Assembly (NCBI RefSeq): GCF_020687545.1
Contig: NZ_JAJEQX010000023.1
Span: 1-64,000, forward strand
Length of the DNA stretch: 64,000 bases
Direction of reading: 5' to 3'
DNA from: Ruminococcus turbiniformis
Lineage (GTDB): Bacteria; Bacillota; Clostridia; Lachnospirales; Lachnospiraceae
Shown here: positions 44,873-53,956 of the stretch, in pieces
Layout: each line of letters starts with the position of its first letter
Position numbering within the stretch: position 1 is the first letter of the stretch
Translations under genes and position numbers: made by a program
Notes under the pieces: model-generated
What the model was told of the DNA's origin: nothing
Database searches by the model: none
What the model saw: only the letters and a program-made list of their open reading frames with translations

Positions 44873-44894
44873 GAAGATTTTCTTTTTTTATAAT
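44866..44894 (+). promoter_or_regulatory. Consensus promoter of the AraC gene
   Basis: TTGACA (44,866-44,871), 17 bases, TATAAT (44,889-44,894): a perfect consensus promoter. RNA polymerase bound here must block the nhaC promoter on the other strand. Confidence 0.8.
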
Positions 44895-44915
44895 ACTGCG
44901 AAAGGAGTGATTTTC

Positions 44916-45905
44916 ATGCCGCAGTTTTCCGAACTTCTCCCCTCTCAGAAAGAACAGGCAACCCACGGAGAGCCTCTGTTTCCGCTGAAACGCTATGTCA
45001 CAATGCTCTCACAGGTCTATCCTTCCGTTGCCCCACACTGGCACGACGAGGCGGAGCTTACCATGATCACGGAAGGGCAATGTACCTACCATATTCATCT
45101 GGATTCATACAAGGCGGCAAAAGGGGATATTCTGTTTATCCCGCCCGCGGAGCTCCACTCGATCAGCACAGAACCAGACGAAAACATGAAATCCGACACC
45201 TTTGTCTTTCATATGGATTTTCTCGGGGCAAATGCCGCCGATATCTGTTCGGTCCGGTATCTTGCTCCGATTGCACGGCACACGCTCCTTCTTCCGTATA
45301 TCATACGGAAGGATCACCCGGCCTACGGCAAAATCTCCCGGATCTTCCGGGACATGAACCGCCTGTACGAGTCCGGAACTGCTGCCGGCTGCACACAGTC
45401 CGATTCTTCCGCAGAGCAATCGCTCCCGGACATTGCACCGCTTCCGCCTGATGCACCGCTTCCGGGGTATGAGCTGTTTCTCAAGTCACTGCTTCTGTCC
45501 GCGGTCGCATCTCTGATTCCCTATCAGGAGGCGGCGCACCCGCGCACCCGGCTGGAGGATGAGCACACGGCAAAACTCAAGATGGTGCTGGACTACATCG
45601 ACGGACATTATGCGGAAGAACTCTCTGTCAGAGATCTGGCAAAGCTGTGCTATTTCAGCGAATATCATTTTATGCGCTTTTTTAAAAAATACACCGGCAC
45701 GTCCTGCCTTGAATATATCAAAAACCTGAGACTGGAAAAGGCTGCCTCACGTCTCGCGCAGGGCAGCCAGTCTGTTCTCGATATATCCATGTCGTGCGGC
45801 TTCTTAAACCTCTCGTATTTTTACCGGGAGTTTAAGAAGAAATATAAAATGACGCCAAAACAGTTTATCCGCAGCGCTCCGGCTTATCCGTTTGCCGCCG
45901 ACTGA
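44916..45905 (+). CDS. AraC-family regulator
   Basis: 329 residues. Cupin motifs APHWHDEAELTMITEGQ (about 38) and GDILFIPPAELHSIS (about 69) precede a variable linker (about 145-180, acidic and proline-rich) and a double helix-turn-helix (LSVRDLAKLCYFSEYHFMRFFKKYTG; VLDISMSCGFLNLSYFYREFKKKYK). AAAGGAG lies 8 bases before the ATG at 44,916. Divergent from nhaC. Its stop is only 2 bases from the stop of the converging cytX gene, with no terminator between. Confidence 0.88.
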   Translation: MPQFSELLPSQKEQATHGEPLFPLKRYVTMLSQVYPSVAPHWHDEAELTMITEGQCTYHIHLDSYKAAKGDILFIPPAELHSISTEPDENMKSDTFVFHMDFLGANAADICSVRYLAPIARHTLLLPYIIRKDHPAYGKISRIFRDMNRLYESGTAAGCTQSDSSAEQSLPDIAPLPPDAPLPGYELFLKSLLLSAVASLIPYQEAAHPRTRLEDEHTAKLKMVLDYIDGHYAEELSVRDLAKLCYFSEYHFMRFFKKYTGTSCLEYIKNLRLEKAASRLAQGSQSVLDISMSCGFLNLSYFYREFKKKYKMTPKQFIRSAPAYPFAAD

Positions 45906-45907
45906 AA

Positions 45908-47086
45908 TCAGGCGTTCTCCTTTTTGCCGAAAACCGCATTTGCGATCAGGCAGAGAATCACGATAATTACCATATCCGGCAGTGTGTTTCCCACCGGTGT
46001 GTCAACGGTCATAAGCCACCGGTAAACAACGAAACCGATCAGCCAGATAACCAGGTTCATCCAGTCAAAGTCCGCAGCCCTGCGGTTCCTTTTCAGGATA
46101 AATACATCGGCGATCTGTACGGCAATCATGGGCGCAAACACGGATCCGATCAGATAGAGGAAGTCCGTGATATCGTCCATCGGGAAAAGGATCGCGGCAA
46201 TGGTTCCGATCACGGTTGCGGCAATGCCTACATGGCTTCCTTTCAGTTTCGGGAAGATGGACTCCGCGGATACTCCTGCCGAGTAGGCGTCCAGGAAAGT
46301 GGTTGTAACTGTCGAGAAGATCACAATCAGAAGGGCCGCAATTCCGAGTCCGGCCTTTACCATAATCACGGCAATGTCCGTCTCTCCGGTGTAGATAGCC
46401 GCTCCCATTCCGATCACATACATCCAGCAGCTCACAAGTCCGTACACGATGACGCTGGCAGCCGTTGCTTTAACCGGTTTCTCAGCCTCACGGGTATAGT
46501 CGCTGATCACCGGAAGCCAGGACAGGGGCATCGCCACAGACAGTTCTACGGCCGCGCCGAAACTCATTGCGTCGCCGCTCACGCTCTCTGCGCCTGCTCC
46601 TCCGAAGAAGATCACTCTGCACAGCAGAATCGTGAGAATAAAGAGTGCTGCCATCGCAACCGTGTTGATTTTTCCGAGATTCGTAACACCTACCGCAATC
46701 CAGAGGATAATCAGTGCTCCGATCACGAGGCACCATACCCACGCGCCCACTGCGAAGGTTCCATCTGCGGCAAGCGCTCCGTCATAGATCATAATTGCCG
46801 TCCAGCCCACTAGCTGAAGCACATTGAGGAAGGCAAAGAGCAGCCCGCCTTTCTGTCCGAAGCTCATTTTCACAGTCTCCATAGCGCTTTTGCGCATTTT
46901 ACCGCCGATCATTCCTGCGCAGAACATCATCAGGCATCCGATCAGATGACCGATCAGAATCGCGGCAAGTCCCCGCTCAAATCCAAGCGGTGCAAGATAG
47001 GTTCCGGTCAGGATCTCCGCGATGGAGACGCCGGCTCCGAACCAGATCAGTCCGTTTTCAAACACAGAGGTACGCTTTGTCTCCAT
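45908..47086 (-). CDS. cytX: CytX-like hydroxymethylpyrimidine permease
   Basis: 392 residues with about 12 membrane segments, of the cytosine/purine permease (NCS1) family. WFGAGVSIAEILTGTYLAPLGFERG near the N-terminus and SWLPVISDYTREAEKPV (about 205) are typical of CytX, which occurs in TPP-riboswitch operons and is thought to import the thiamine pyrimidine HMP. It is the last gene of the thi operon; its AAGGAGG site is inside the end of thiD and its ATG is one base beyond the thiD stop. Confidence 0.88.
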   Translation of the reverse strand: METKRTSVFENGLIWFGAGVSIAEILTGTYLAPLGFERGLAAILIGHLIGCLMMFCAGMIGGKMRKSAMETVKMSFGQKGGLLFAFLNVLQLVGWTAIMIYDGALAADGTFAVGAWVWCLVIGALIILWIAVGVTNLGKINTVAMAALFILTILLCRVIFFGGAGAESVSGDAMSFGAAVELSVAMPLSWLPVISDYTREAEKPVKATAASVIVYGLVSCWMYVIGMGAAIYTGETDIAVIMVKAGLGIAALLIVIFSTVTTTFLDAYSAGVSAESIFPKLKGSHVGIAATVIGTIAAILFPMDDITDFLYLIGSVFAPMIAVQIADVFILKRNRRAADFDWMNLVIWLIGFVVYRWLMTVDTPVGNTLPDMVIIVILCLIANAVFGKKENA

Positions 47087-47087
47087 A

Positions 47088-47939
47088 TCAGCAGCCCTCC
47101 TTCTCTGCCGTTTCGGCATTGTCCGGGTTCATCCCGTCCGCTTCTTTCGCATACTCGCCCGCAATGTCAAAGGCATGGTTCATCGGGCCGCTGCCTTTTC
47201 CGAGATCAAGCATGGCGGCAAGCGCTCCTGAAATATACATTTTCGCGCGCTCCACGGATGTGTCCATGTCAAATCCCTTCGCCAGGTTTGACGCAATGGC
47301 GCTGGACAGCGTACATCCGGTTCCGTGTGTATTCGGATTGTCAATGCGTCTGCCGTAGAACCAGCGGTATCCTCCCTCCCTGTACAGAAGGTCGTTTGCA
47401 TCGTTGAGCTGATGACCTCCTTTGAGAAGCACGGCACACCGGTATGTGCGGCTGATCTTCTCCGCCGCTTTTATCATGTCGTCCTCTGTCTTCACAGACA
47501 TTTCCGCGAGAACTTCCGCCTCCGGAATATTGGGCGTAAGGATATCCGCCATGGGAAGCAGACGCTCTTTCAGCGTGTCGATGGCGTCGTCGCTGATCAG
47601 TTTTGATCCGCTTGTGGCCACCATGACCGGATCGACAACAATGTTCTTTGCCTGATACCCGGCCAGTTTGTCCGCGATAGCACAGATCAGGCCCGAAGAT
47701 GATACCATTCCGATTTTCACCGCATCAGGACGGATATCCGTAAATACGCAGTCAATCTGTTCCTTCAAAAATTCAGGAGATACCTCCATAATCCCTGTTA
47801 CGCCGGTTGTATTCTGTGCAGTAAGCGCTGTGACCGCGCTCATGGCGAAAACGCCGTTTGCGGTCATTGTCTTGATATCTGCCTGAATTCCGGCGCCTCC
47901 GCTGGAGTCGCTTCCAGCGATTGTTAATGCTGTTCTCAT
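47088..47939 (-). CDS. thiD: HMP/HMP-phosphate kinase
   Basis: 283 residues, ribokinase-like. ALTIAGSDSSGGAGIQADIKTM at the N-terminus binds HMP; LLKGGHQL (about 177) and NTHGTGCTLSSAIASNLAKG (about 208) form the ATP and anion-hole site with the catalytic Asp/Cys region. It phosphorylates HMP twice to HMP-PP for ThiE. The C-terminus is about 15 residues longer than usual and acidic. It starts 168 bases after the HAD gene, the only long gap in the operon. Confidence 0.95.
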   Translation of the reverse strand: MRTALTIAGSDSSGGAGIQADIKTMTANGVFAMSAVTALTAQNTTGVTGIMEVSPEFLKEQIDCVFTDIRPDAVKIGMVSSSGLICAIADKLAGYQAKNIVVDPVMVATSGSKLISDDAIDTLKERLLPMADILTPNIPEAEVLAEMSVKTEDDMIKAAEKISRTYRCAVLLKGGHQLNDANDLLYREGGYRWFYGRRIDNPNTHGTGCTLSSAIASNLAKGFDMDTSVERAKMYISGALAAMLDLGKGSGPMNHAFDIAGEYAKEADGMNPDNAETAEKEGC

Positions 47940-48026
47940 ACTATCATTCCTTTCTTCTTTCGTTTTGAGATCCGCGGCAGAATATTTTTCGCACTGCCCG
48001 CCCTTCTCACAGCATTAATTTTATAT

Positions 48027-48059
48027 AGCGGCAGAAAGTGGTGCCCCCGGCCTGCCGCT
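48027..48059 (-). other. Hairpin between the HAD gene and thiD
   Basis: AGCGGCA pairs with TGCCGCT around a 19-base GC-rich loop in the 168-base gap. No T-run follows on the minus strand, so it may be an mRNA processing or stability element. No TPP riboswitch core was seen here. Confidence 0.4.
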
Positions 48060-48107
48060 GAAAAGTATCCGGCCCGAACGCCCGCTCCCTGCGGGATTCG
48101 GATTTTT

Positions 48108-48770
48108 CTATTCTCCGGATGCCCTTTTCCAGAATAAATCAAAATCTTTAAACTCCGGCAGATATATATCCGCCGTGTTCCATATCTGCGCCAGATTTCT
48201 GTCGTTTGCCCTGTCATAGACGCCGACGGTCTTAAACCCGGCGCGCTTCGCCGTCTGGATCGCGTGGAGCGCGTCTTCAAACACAAGCGTCTCTTTGGGG
48301 TCTGTATCCAGCTGGAGAGCCGCCGCATAGTAAATATCCGGCTGGTTCTTCCCGCTTCCGATCTCCGAGCAGGTGAAGATCCCCCGAAAATAAGAGTAAA
48401 CTTTCAGCCTTTTAAGGGCTGCCTGCGCGTTCTCCCTATCCCCTGTCGTGGCGATCACCATCGGGATATTCCGTTCCCGGAATTCATATAAATACTGGCG
48501 CACCCCTTCTTTTAAGGGCACTTTGCTGACATAGAAATCTTTCACCTCTCGGTTCAGCCCTTTGATAATCTCCTCCGGCGTCTTGTCCAGACCGTATCGG
48601 CTGATCAGATACTGCGCACCTTCTTCCAGCGTCATGGCAAACAGCGTCTCTCCGAGGTCTTTTTCCGCCTCTACGCCGAGTCTTTCCAGGTAAAGTTCCC
48701 CCAGATTTTCCCACACCGGCATCGAGTTTAAAAGCACTCCGTCTACGTCAAACACAACTCCTTTTATCAT
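48108..48770 (-). CDS. HAD-family phosphatase in the thiamine operon
   Basis: 220 residues. FDVDGVLLNSMPVW (residues 7-20) carries the nucleophile and acid/base aspartates, ATTGDRENAQ (about 107) motif II, and GSGKNQPDIYYAAA plus VFEDALHAIQTAKRAG (about 166) motifs III and IV with an alpha-helical cap like beta-phosphoglucomutase-type enzymes. It lies between thiE and thiD, so dephosphorylation of thiamine phosphate or of an HMP or hydroxyethylthiazole phosphate is possible; this is inferred. It starts right after the thiE stop. Confidence 0.8.
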   Translation of the reverse strand: MIKGVVFDVDGVLLNSMPVWENLGELYLERLGVEAEKDLGETLFAMTLEEGAQYLISRYGLDKTPEEIIKGLNREVKDFYVSKVPLKEGVRQYLYEFRERNIPMVIATTGDRENAQAALKRLKVYSYFRGIFTCSEIGSGKNQPDIYYAAALQLDTDPKETLVFEDALHAIQTAKRAGFKTVGVYDRANDRNLAQIWNTADIYLPEFKDFDLFWKRASGE

Positions 48771-49418
48771 TTAACAATCACCTCTGACCGTCTCCTCGAT
48801 GCGGCCTTTCAGCATTCTGGCCGCAGCTTCGATGTCATCCTGAGCAAAGACCGCACTGACCACGGCAGCTCCGCAGATACCTGTGCCTTTTAATTCGGTC
48901 ACGTTTTCCGCTGTGATGCCGCCGATCGCAACAACCGGAATATGAACCGCAGCACAGATCTCCTTCAGTGTCGCATGATCCAGTTCCCGGGCGTCGGATT
49001 TTGTTCCTGTGGAAAACACCGCTCCCGCCCCGAGATAGTCTGCTCCGTTTCTCTCTGCCGCAATCGCCTGTTCCACCGTGCGGGCAGACACGCCGATAAT
49101 TTTGTCCGATCCCAGCTTTTTTCTCACTTCTCCCGCTTCCATGTCACTCTGGCCCACATGTACCCCGTCCGCGCCTATCTCTGCGGCAATATCCACATTG
49201 TCATTGATGATAAACGGCACATGATACTGAGCGCACAGCTTCTGAATCTCCTTTGCCTCTGCGAGAAACTGTTCTTCGTTTAATGTTTTTTCCCGGAGCT
49301 GGACAAAAGTCACCCCGCCCTTTAACGCACTTTCCACCTGCTCACGGAGTGTCCGGCCGTTAAGCCACGCCCTGTCTGTCACCGCATAAAGCAGAAGATC
49401 TTTCTTATCGCACTTCAT
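48771..49418 (-). CDS. thiE: Thiamine-phosphate synthase
   Basis: 215 residues, TIM barrel. FVQLREKTLNEE (about 38), INDNVDIAAEIGADGVHVGQSDM (about 71-93), GVSARTVEQA (about 109) and GAVFSTGTKSDA (about 132) are the pyrophosphate- and pyrimidine-binding segments. It couples HMP-PP with thiazole phosphate. The gene overlaps thiM by 14 bases and touches the HAD gene. Confidence 0.95.
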   Translation of the reverse strand: MKCDKKDLLLYAVTDRAWLNGRTLREQVESALKGGVTFVQLREKTLNEEQFLAEAKEIQKLCAQYHVPFIINDNVDIAAEIGADGVHVGQSDMEAGEVRKKLGSDKIIGVSARTVEQAIAAERNGADYLGAGAVFSTGTKSDARELDHATLKEICAAVHIPVVAIGGITAENVTELKGTGICGAAVVSAVFAQDDIEAAARMLKGRIEETVRGDC

Positions 49419-50223
49419 AGTCTGCCCCCTTCTCGAGCATATCGCCCGTCATATTGTAAACGGCATCAATAATTCTGTTCCGGTATGTGGCGTTTCCGTC
49501 GCCTTCCTGCATCCGGCTCCATCCAGTCTCCCCGGCAAGCCCCATCGCGCAGACAGCGGCTGCGGCAGCCTCCGCATGATGATCCGGATTTGCCGTCAGA
49601 TAGGCTGTCATCATGCCGGAGAGCTGGCATCCGGTTCCGGTGACTCTCTCCATCTCCGTCCGGCCGTTTCGGATCACCCAGCACCTTTTCCCGTCCGAGA
49701 CGAGATCAATTGCCCCGGTCACCGCAATGACGGAGCCTGTCTGCTCTGCGAACCTTTTCACAAATGAGACCGCTGCGTCCAGATTTTCCTCTGTGACTGC
49801 ATCCGCCTTGTCGGCGTCCACTCCTTTCGTGTTTCCGATGCCGAGGGCAAGCGCACGGATCTCGGACATATTTCCCCGGATCGCGGTAAGCTTCAGCTCC
49901 CTCATCAGCAGGAGCGCCGTACCGGTTCTGAAAGAACTCGCTCCTGCCCCCACCGGGTCGAGGAGTACCGGATGTCCCAGTTCATTCGCCTTTCGACCGG
50001 CGCGGAGCATTCCCTCTATGCTGCTCTTGTGGAGTGTGCCGATATTGAGATTCAGCCCTCCGCATACAGAAGTGATATCTTCCACATCCTCCGCCTCATC
50101 GGACATGATCGGACTCCCGCCGCAGGCAAGAAGAATATTGGCCACATCGTTGACGGTCACATAGTTTGTGATGTTGTGGACAAGAGGCGCTTTCGCCCTC
50201 ACATTTTCAAGATATTCTCTCAT
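49405..50223 (-). CDS. thiM: Hydroxyethylthiazole kinase
   Basis: 272 residues, ribokinase-like. PLVHNITNYVTVNDVANILL near the N-terminus, GGSPIMSDEAEDV (about 36) and ERVTGTGCQLSGMMTAYL (about 193, with the catalytic Cys) are intact. It phosphorylates salvaged thiazole. With ThiD, ThiE, ThiW and CytX it makes a salvage route; no de novo thiC, thiG or thiH is in the window. First gene after the TPP riboswitch, with GAGG before the ATG. Confidence 0.95.
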   Translation of the reverse strand: MREYLENVRAKAPLVHNITNYVTVNDVANILLACGGSPIMSDEAEDVEDITSVCGGLNLNIGTLHKSSIEGMLRAGRKANELGHPVLLDPVGAGASSFRTGTALLLMRELKLTAIRGNMSEIRALALGIGNTKGVDADKADAVTEENLDAAVSFVKRFAEQTGSVIAVTGAIDLVSDGKRCWVIRNGRTEMERVTGTGCQLSGMMTAYLTANPDHHAEAAAAAVCAMGLAGETGWSRMQEGDGNATYRNRIIDAVYNMTGDMLEKGADYEVR

Positions 50224-50313
50224 TTATTTACCCTCGTTAAATCCTCGTTTTCTTCCTGTTTCATCATCGTTTACAATGCTTGTAAGAGGCCGCCCGGGTA
50301 CCGGGCAAGCCCG

Positions 50314-50341
50314 GACTTATGAGCGTTGCCTGTACAAAAGC
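50314..50341. repeat. Dispersed terminator-flanking repeat, copy B
   Basis: Begins GACTTATGAGCGTTGCCTG and matches copy A at 27,663-27,690 in 24 of 28 bases. As in copy A, the T-run side of a terminator hairpin runs straight into it. Beside it, 50,292-50,315 holds a CCGGG-cttg-CCCGG palindrome. Confidence 0.6.
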
Positions 50342-50370
50342 GGGCAGTCCCCAAAAGGTCTGCCCGCTTT
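50334..50370 (-). terminator. Expression-platform terminator of the TPP riboswitch
   Basis: On the minus strand AAAGCGGGCAG pairs with CTGCCCGCTTT around a loop of about 13 bases, followed by TTTGT. It starts 16 bases after the riboswitch core and 110 bases before thiM ATG, so TPP binding should promote early termination. Confidence 0.88.
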
Positions 50371-50386
50371 CAACCAATCGTATATC

Positions 50387-50473
50387 TCCCTCCGCTGGCA
50401 TTACCCATATCAGGTCGCGGGTCAAAGCATTACAGCTTACTCTCAGCCTGCTTCTCCCGCAAGCTCCCCGTTT
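50387..50473 (-). promoter_or_regulatory. TPP riboswitch (THI element)
   Basis: On the minus strand the order is CGGGGAGCTT, GCTGAGAGTA, GACCC, ACCTGAT, GGGTAATGCCAGCG, GGAGGGA: the conserved segments of the TPP aptamer, including the pyrimidine sensor CTGAGA and the pyrophosphate helix. It controls thiM-thiE-HAD-thiD-cytX by the terminator at 50,334. The gene thiW lies upstream of it and is not controlled by this copy. Confidence 0.96.
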
Positions 50474-50536
50474 TCTCATATTTATCTGAAACTGCATTGA
50501 AAACCGGATTTTTTACTTTCTTTTCTTCCGGTCTTC

Positions 50537-51064
50537 TTATACCTTCTTCTCACTCGTATCCAGATTTCCCAGATAGATGTCAAACACTTTCATCTTCTTC
50601 ATAGCAGTCACAAGGACGACAGCAATCACTGTTCCCCCGAAGCTTGACACAAAGAATGGAATCACAAAGCCAAACAGCGCGCTCTCACTTCCCATAAGCA
50701 AAGTCGCAACCGGATAGCTTAAAACACCTCCGATCACCGACGTTCCGAACAGCTCGCCGAAATATGCCAGCGGGAGGCGGTGCTTCCCGTATTTATAAAG
50801 AAGTCCGCACAGCAGCGCTCCGCACATGGAGCCCGGGAATGCAAGCAGCGTGCCCGTACCCATAAGATTTCTCAGAAGGCTTGTGACAAAGGCCATTCCC
50901 ACGGCATAGCCGGGCCCTAAAAACACGCCGCCGAGTATATTGATAAAGTGCTGGACGGGAGCACATTTTGACGCCCCGACCGGAATAGACAGCGGCGAAC
51001 ACACGATTCCCACCGCCACCAAAATGCCTGCAAGGGCAAGTTTTCTCACGTTGACACTTTTCAT
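50537..51064 (-). CDS. thiW: ThiW, thiazole-specific ECF transporter S component
   Basis: 175 residues with about five to six membrane segments. KLALAGILVAVGIVCSPLSIPVGASKCAPVQHFINILGG at the N-terminus is typical of ThiW. It binds the thiazole precursor and needs a shared ECF energising module (EcfA, EcfA', EcfT), which is not in this window. GGAGG precedes the ATG. It follows the XRE gene by 39 bases, with no riboswitch before it. Confidence 0.9.
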   Translation of the reverse strand: MKSVNVRKLALAGILVAVGIVCSPLSIPVGASKCAPVQHFINILGGVFLGPGYAVGMAFVTSLLRNLMGTGTLLAFPGSMCGALLCGLLYKYGKHRLPLAYFGELFGTSVIGGVLSYPVATLLMGSESALFGFVIPFFVSSFGGTVIAVVLVTAMKKMKVFDIYLGNLDTSEKKV

Positions 51065-51103
51065 ATTTCTGTCAGCCTCCCGTCTTTTTATCCGCCGTTA
51101 ATA

Positions 51104-51616
51104 TTACCACGTTCTGACGAGAAATGCAATGATATTGATTACCCCTGCCGCACTCCACAGCAGGCCGATCGCGAGCGTATTCCTGTTTTTCGTCTGACGC
51201 CAGCGGTAAAAATAGAGCGCCGCGTCGTAAACACAGGTCAGAGCAACAAATCCTGCTGTCTCAAGATCTTTCGCCACACAGTAAATAATGAGCGCTGCAA
51301 AAAGAAAGAAAAGACCGATCGAACCGCAACGGAATCCTTCCAGATACTGGATTCGGGATAGATTTGCCAGATTTCTTTCCGACTGCTCTTTTATTTCCTT
51401 TTCTGATACAATTTCTCCGCTCAGGAGATCGTTAATCCCGACCCCCAGTTCTTTCGCAAGAGGTTCAAGCAGCGACAATTCCGGCATACAACGTCCATTC
51501 TCCCACTTTGACACCGCCCGGTCCGTAATCCCGAGACGCCCGGCCAGCTCCCTCTGTGTAAGATGCAGTTTCTTTCTTCTCTCTGCAATAAATTTTCCTG
51601 TCTTCTGCTGATCCAT
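51104..51616 (-). CDS. XRE-family regulator with membrane segments
   Basis: 170 residues. An N-terminal helix-turn-helix (LHLTQRELAGRLGITDRAVSKWENG, about 17-41) is followed by a short linker and two to three hydrophobic segments (about 97-117, 121-137 and 148-167). Such membrane-tethered XRE proteins are common in clostridia; the signal is unknown. It lies directly upstream of thiW and is probably co-transcribed with it. Confidence 0.82.
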   Translation of the reverse strand: MDQQKTGKFIAERRKKLHLTQRELAGRLGITDRAVSKWENGRCMPELSLLEPLAKELGVGINDLLSGEIVSEKEIKEQSERNLANLSRIQYLEGFRCGSIGLFFLFAALIIYCVAKDLETAGFVALTCVYDAALYFYRWRQTKNRNTLAIGLLWSAAGVINIIAFLVRTW

Positions 51617-51776
51617 TGTACTGTATCCGCCCTTTCTTCTGTCTGTTTTCGCATTCTGTCCCGTCCTGTCTTCTTCCGGGGCCGCCTGTATCTGTTGTGA
51701 TTATACCGCAGTCCGGCAGAAAAGTAACCAAACCTGTGGTTGAATTTAAAATCTCCCACACAGACCGCCCCGCACC

Positions 51777-51785
51777 TGCTATAAT
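51777..51785 (+). promoter_or_regulatory. Extended -10 promoter of ybaK
   Basis: TGCTATAAT, a perfect extended -10 element about 34 bases before the ybaK start. No clear -35 box. The remaining 160 bases between the XRE gene and this site show no other signal. Confidence 0.6.
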
Positions 51786-51818
51786 TGTCTCATAATCAAA
51801 GTAAAGGAAGGATTCATC

Positions 51819-52286
51819 ATGTCTGTTGAAACAGTCAGAAATTATTTTCACGAAAACAAAATCGACCGGGAAATCCTCGAGTTTCCCGTCTCCAGCGCAA
51901 CCGTGGAGCTTGCCGCGCAGGCAGTCGGCACAGAGCCTGCCCGGATCGCCAAAACACTCTCTTTCTATACAAAGGAGAAAGACGGGGCAGTCCTGATCGT
52001 AACCGCCGGAGATATGAAGATCGACAACAGCAAATTCAAACATGTCTTCGGCATGAAGGCGAAAATGTTATCCCCTGAGGATGTGGAGCCTCTCACCGGA
52101 CATGCCATCGGAGGCGTGTGTCCTTTCGGCAATCCGGAGCATACCGCTGTGTATCTGGATGTATCACTGAAACGGTTTGACACGGTATTTCCCGCCGCCG
52201 GAAGCAGTAATTCCGCAGTAGAGCTTTCCTGCGATGAGCTGATGGAATATTCCGGGGCAAGGGAATGGATCGATGTATGCAAATAG
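51819..52286 (+). CDS. ybaK: YbaK/ProX-type aminoacyl-tRNA editing protein
   Basis: 155 residues, YbaK fold. IAKTLSFYTKEKDGAVLIVTAGDMKIDNSKF (about 46-76) includes the conserved lysine, and GHAIGGVCPFGNPE (about 92-105) is the GxxxGGxxPFG active-site loop of this family. It hydrolyses misacylated tRNA (Cys-tRNA-Pro type) or works on free aminoacyl groups. AAAGGAAGG precedes the ATG. glpK follows 39 bases on. Confidence 0.9.
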   Translation: MSVETVRNYFHENKIDREILEFPVSSATVELAAQAVGTEPARIAKTLSFYTKEKDGAVLIVTAGDMKIDNSKFKHVFGMKAKMLSPEDVEPLTGHAIGGVCPFGNPEHTAVYLDVSLKRFDTVFPAAGSSNSAVELSCDELMEYSGAREWIDVCK

Positions 52287-52295
52287 AGGGAATAA

Positions 52296-53825
<1,530 letters not shown>

Positions 53826-53848
53826 GATAAGTAATTATGAAAAGACCC

Positions 53849-53946
53849 GCACAGACGGGGTACCCCACATACACTGGATAAATCCGGTGCATCTGTTCCC
53901 GCCGTCTGTGCAGGCTTTCTGTTCTTTTTCGCTTTCTGTTCTTTTT
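53849..53946. terminator. Compound terminator with tandem T-rich repeat
   Basis: GCACAGACGG (53,849-53,858) pairs with CCGTCTGTGC (53,902-53,911). Inside it a second stem CAC.GGAT-aa-ATCC.GTG forms, giving a cruciform. Two tandem copies of a 17-base unit starting GCTTTCTGTTC follow (53,914-53,946), supplying T-runs. It ends glpK and converges on the SufB-like gene. Confidence 0.7.
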
Positions 53947-53956
53947 ATTTTATTTC

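Noticed and set aside
47940..48107. Second TPP riboswitch before thiD
   Set aside because: CTGAGA and the ACCTGAT/GGGTAATGCCAGCG segments are absent; only a simple hairpin is present.
47936..48328. Minus-strand basic open frame between thiD and the HAD gene
   Set aside because: Mostly a shadow of the HAD gene in another frame, arginine-rich and without a family match.
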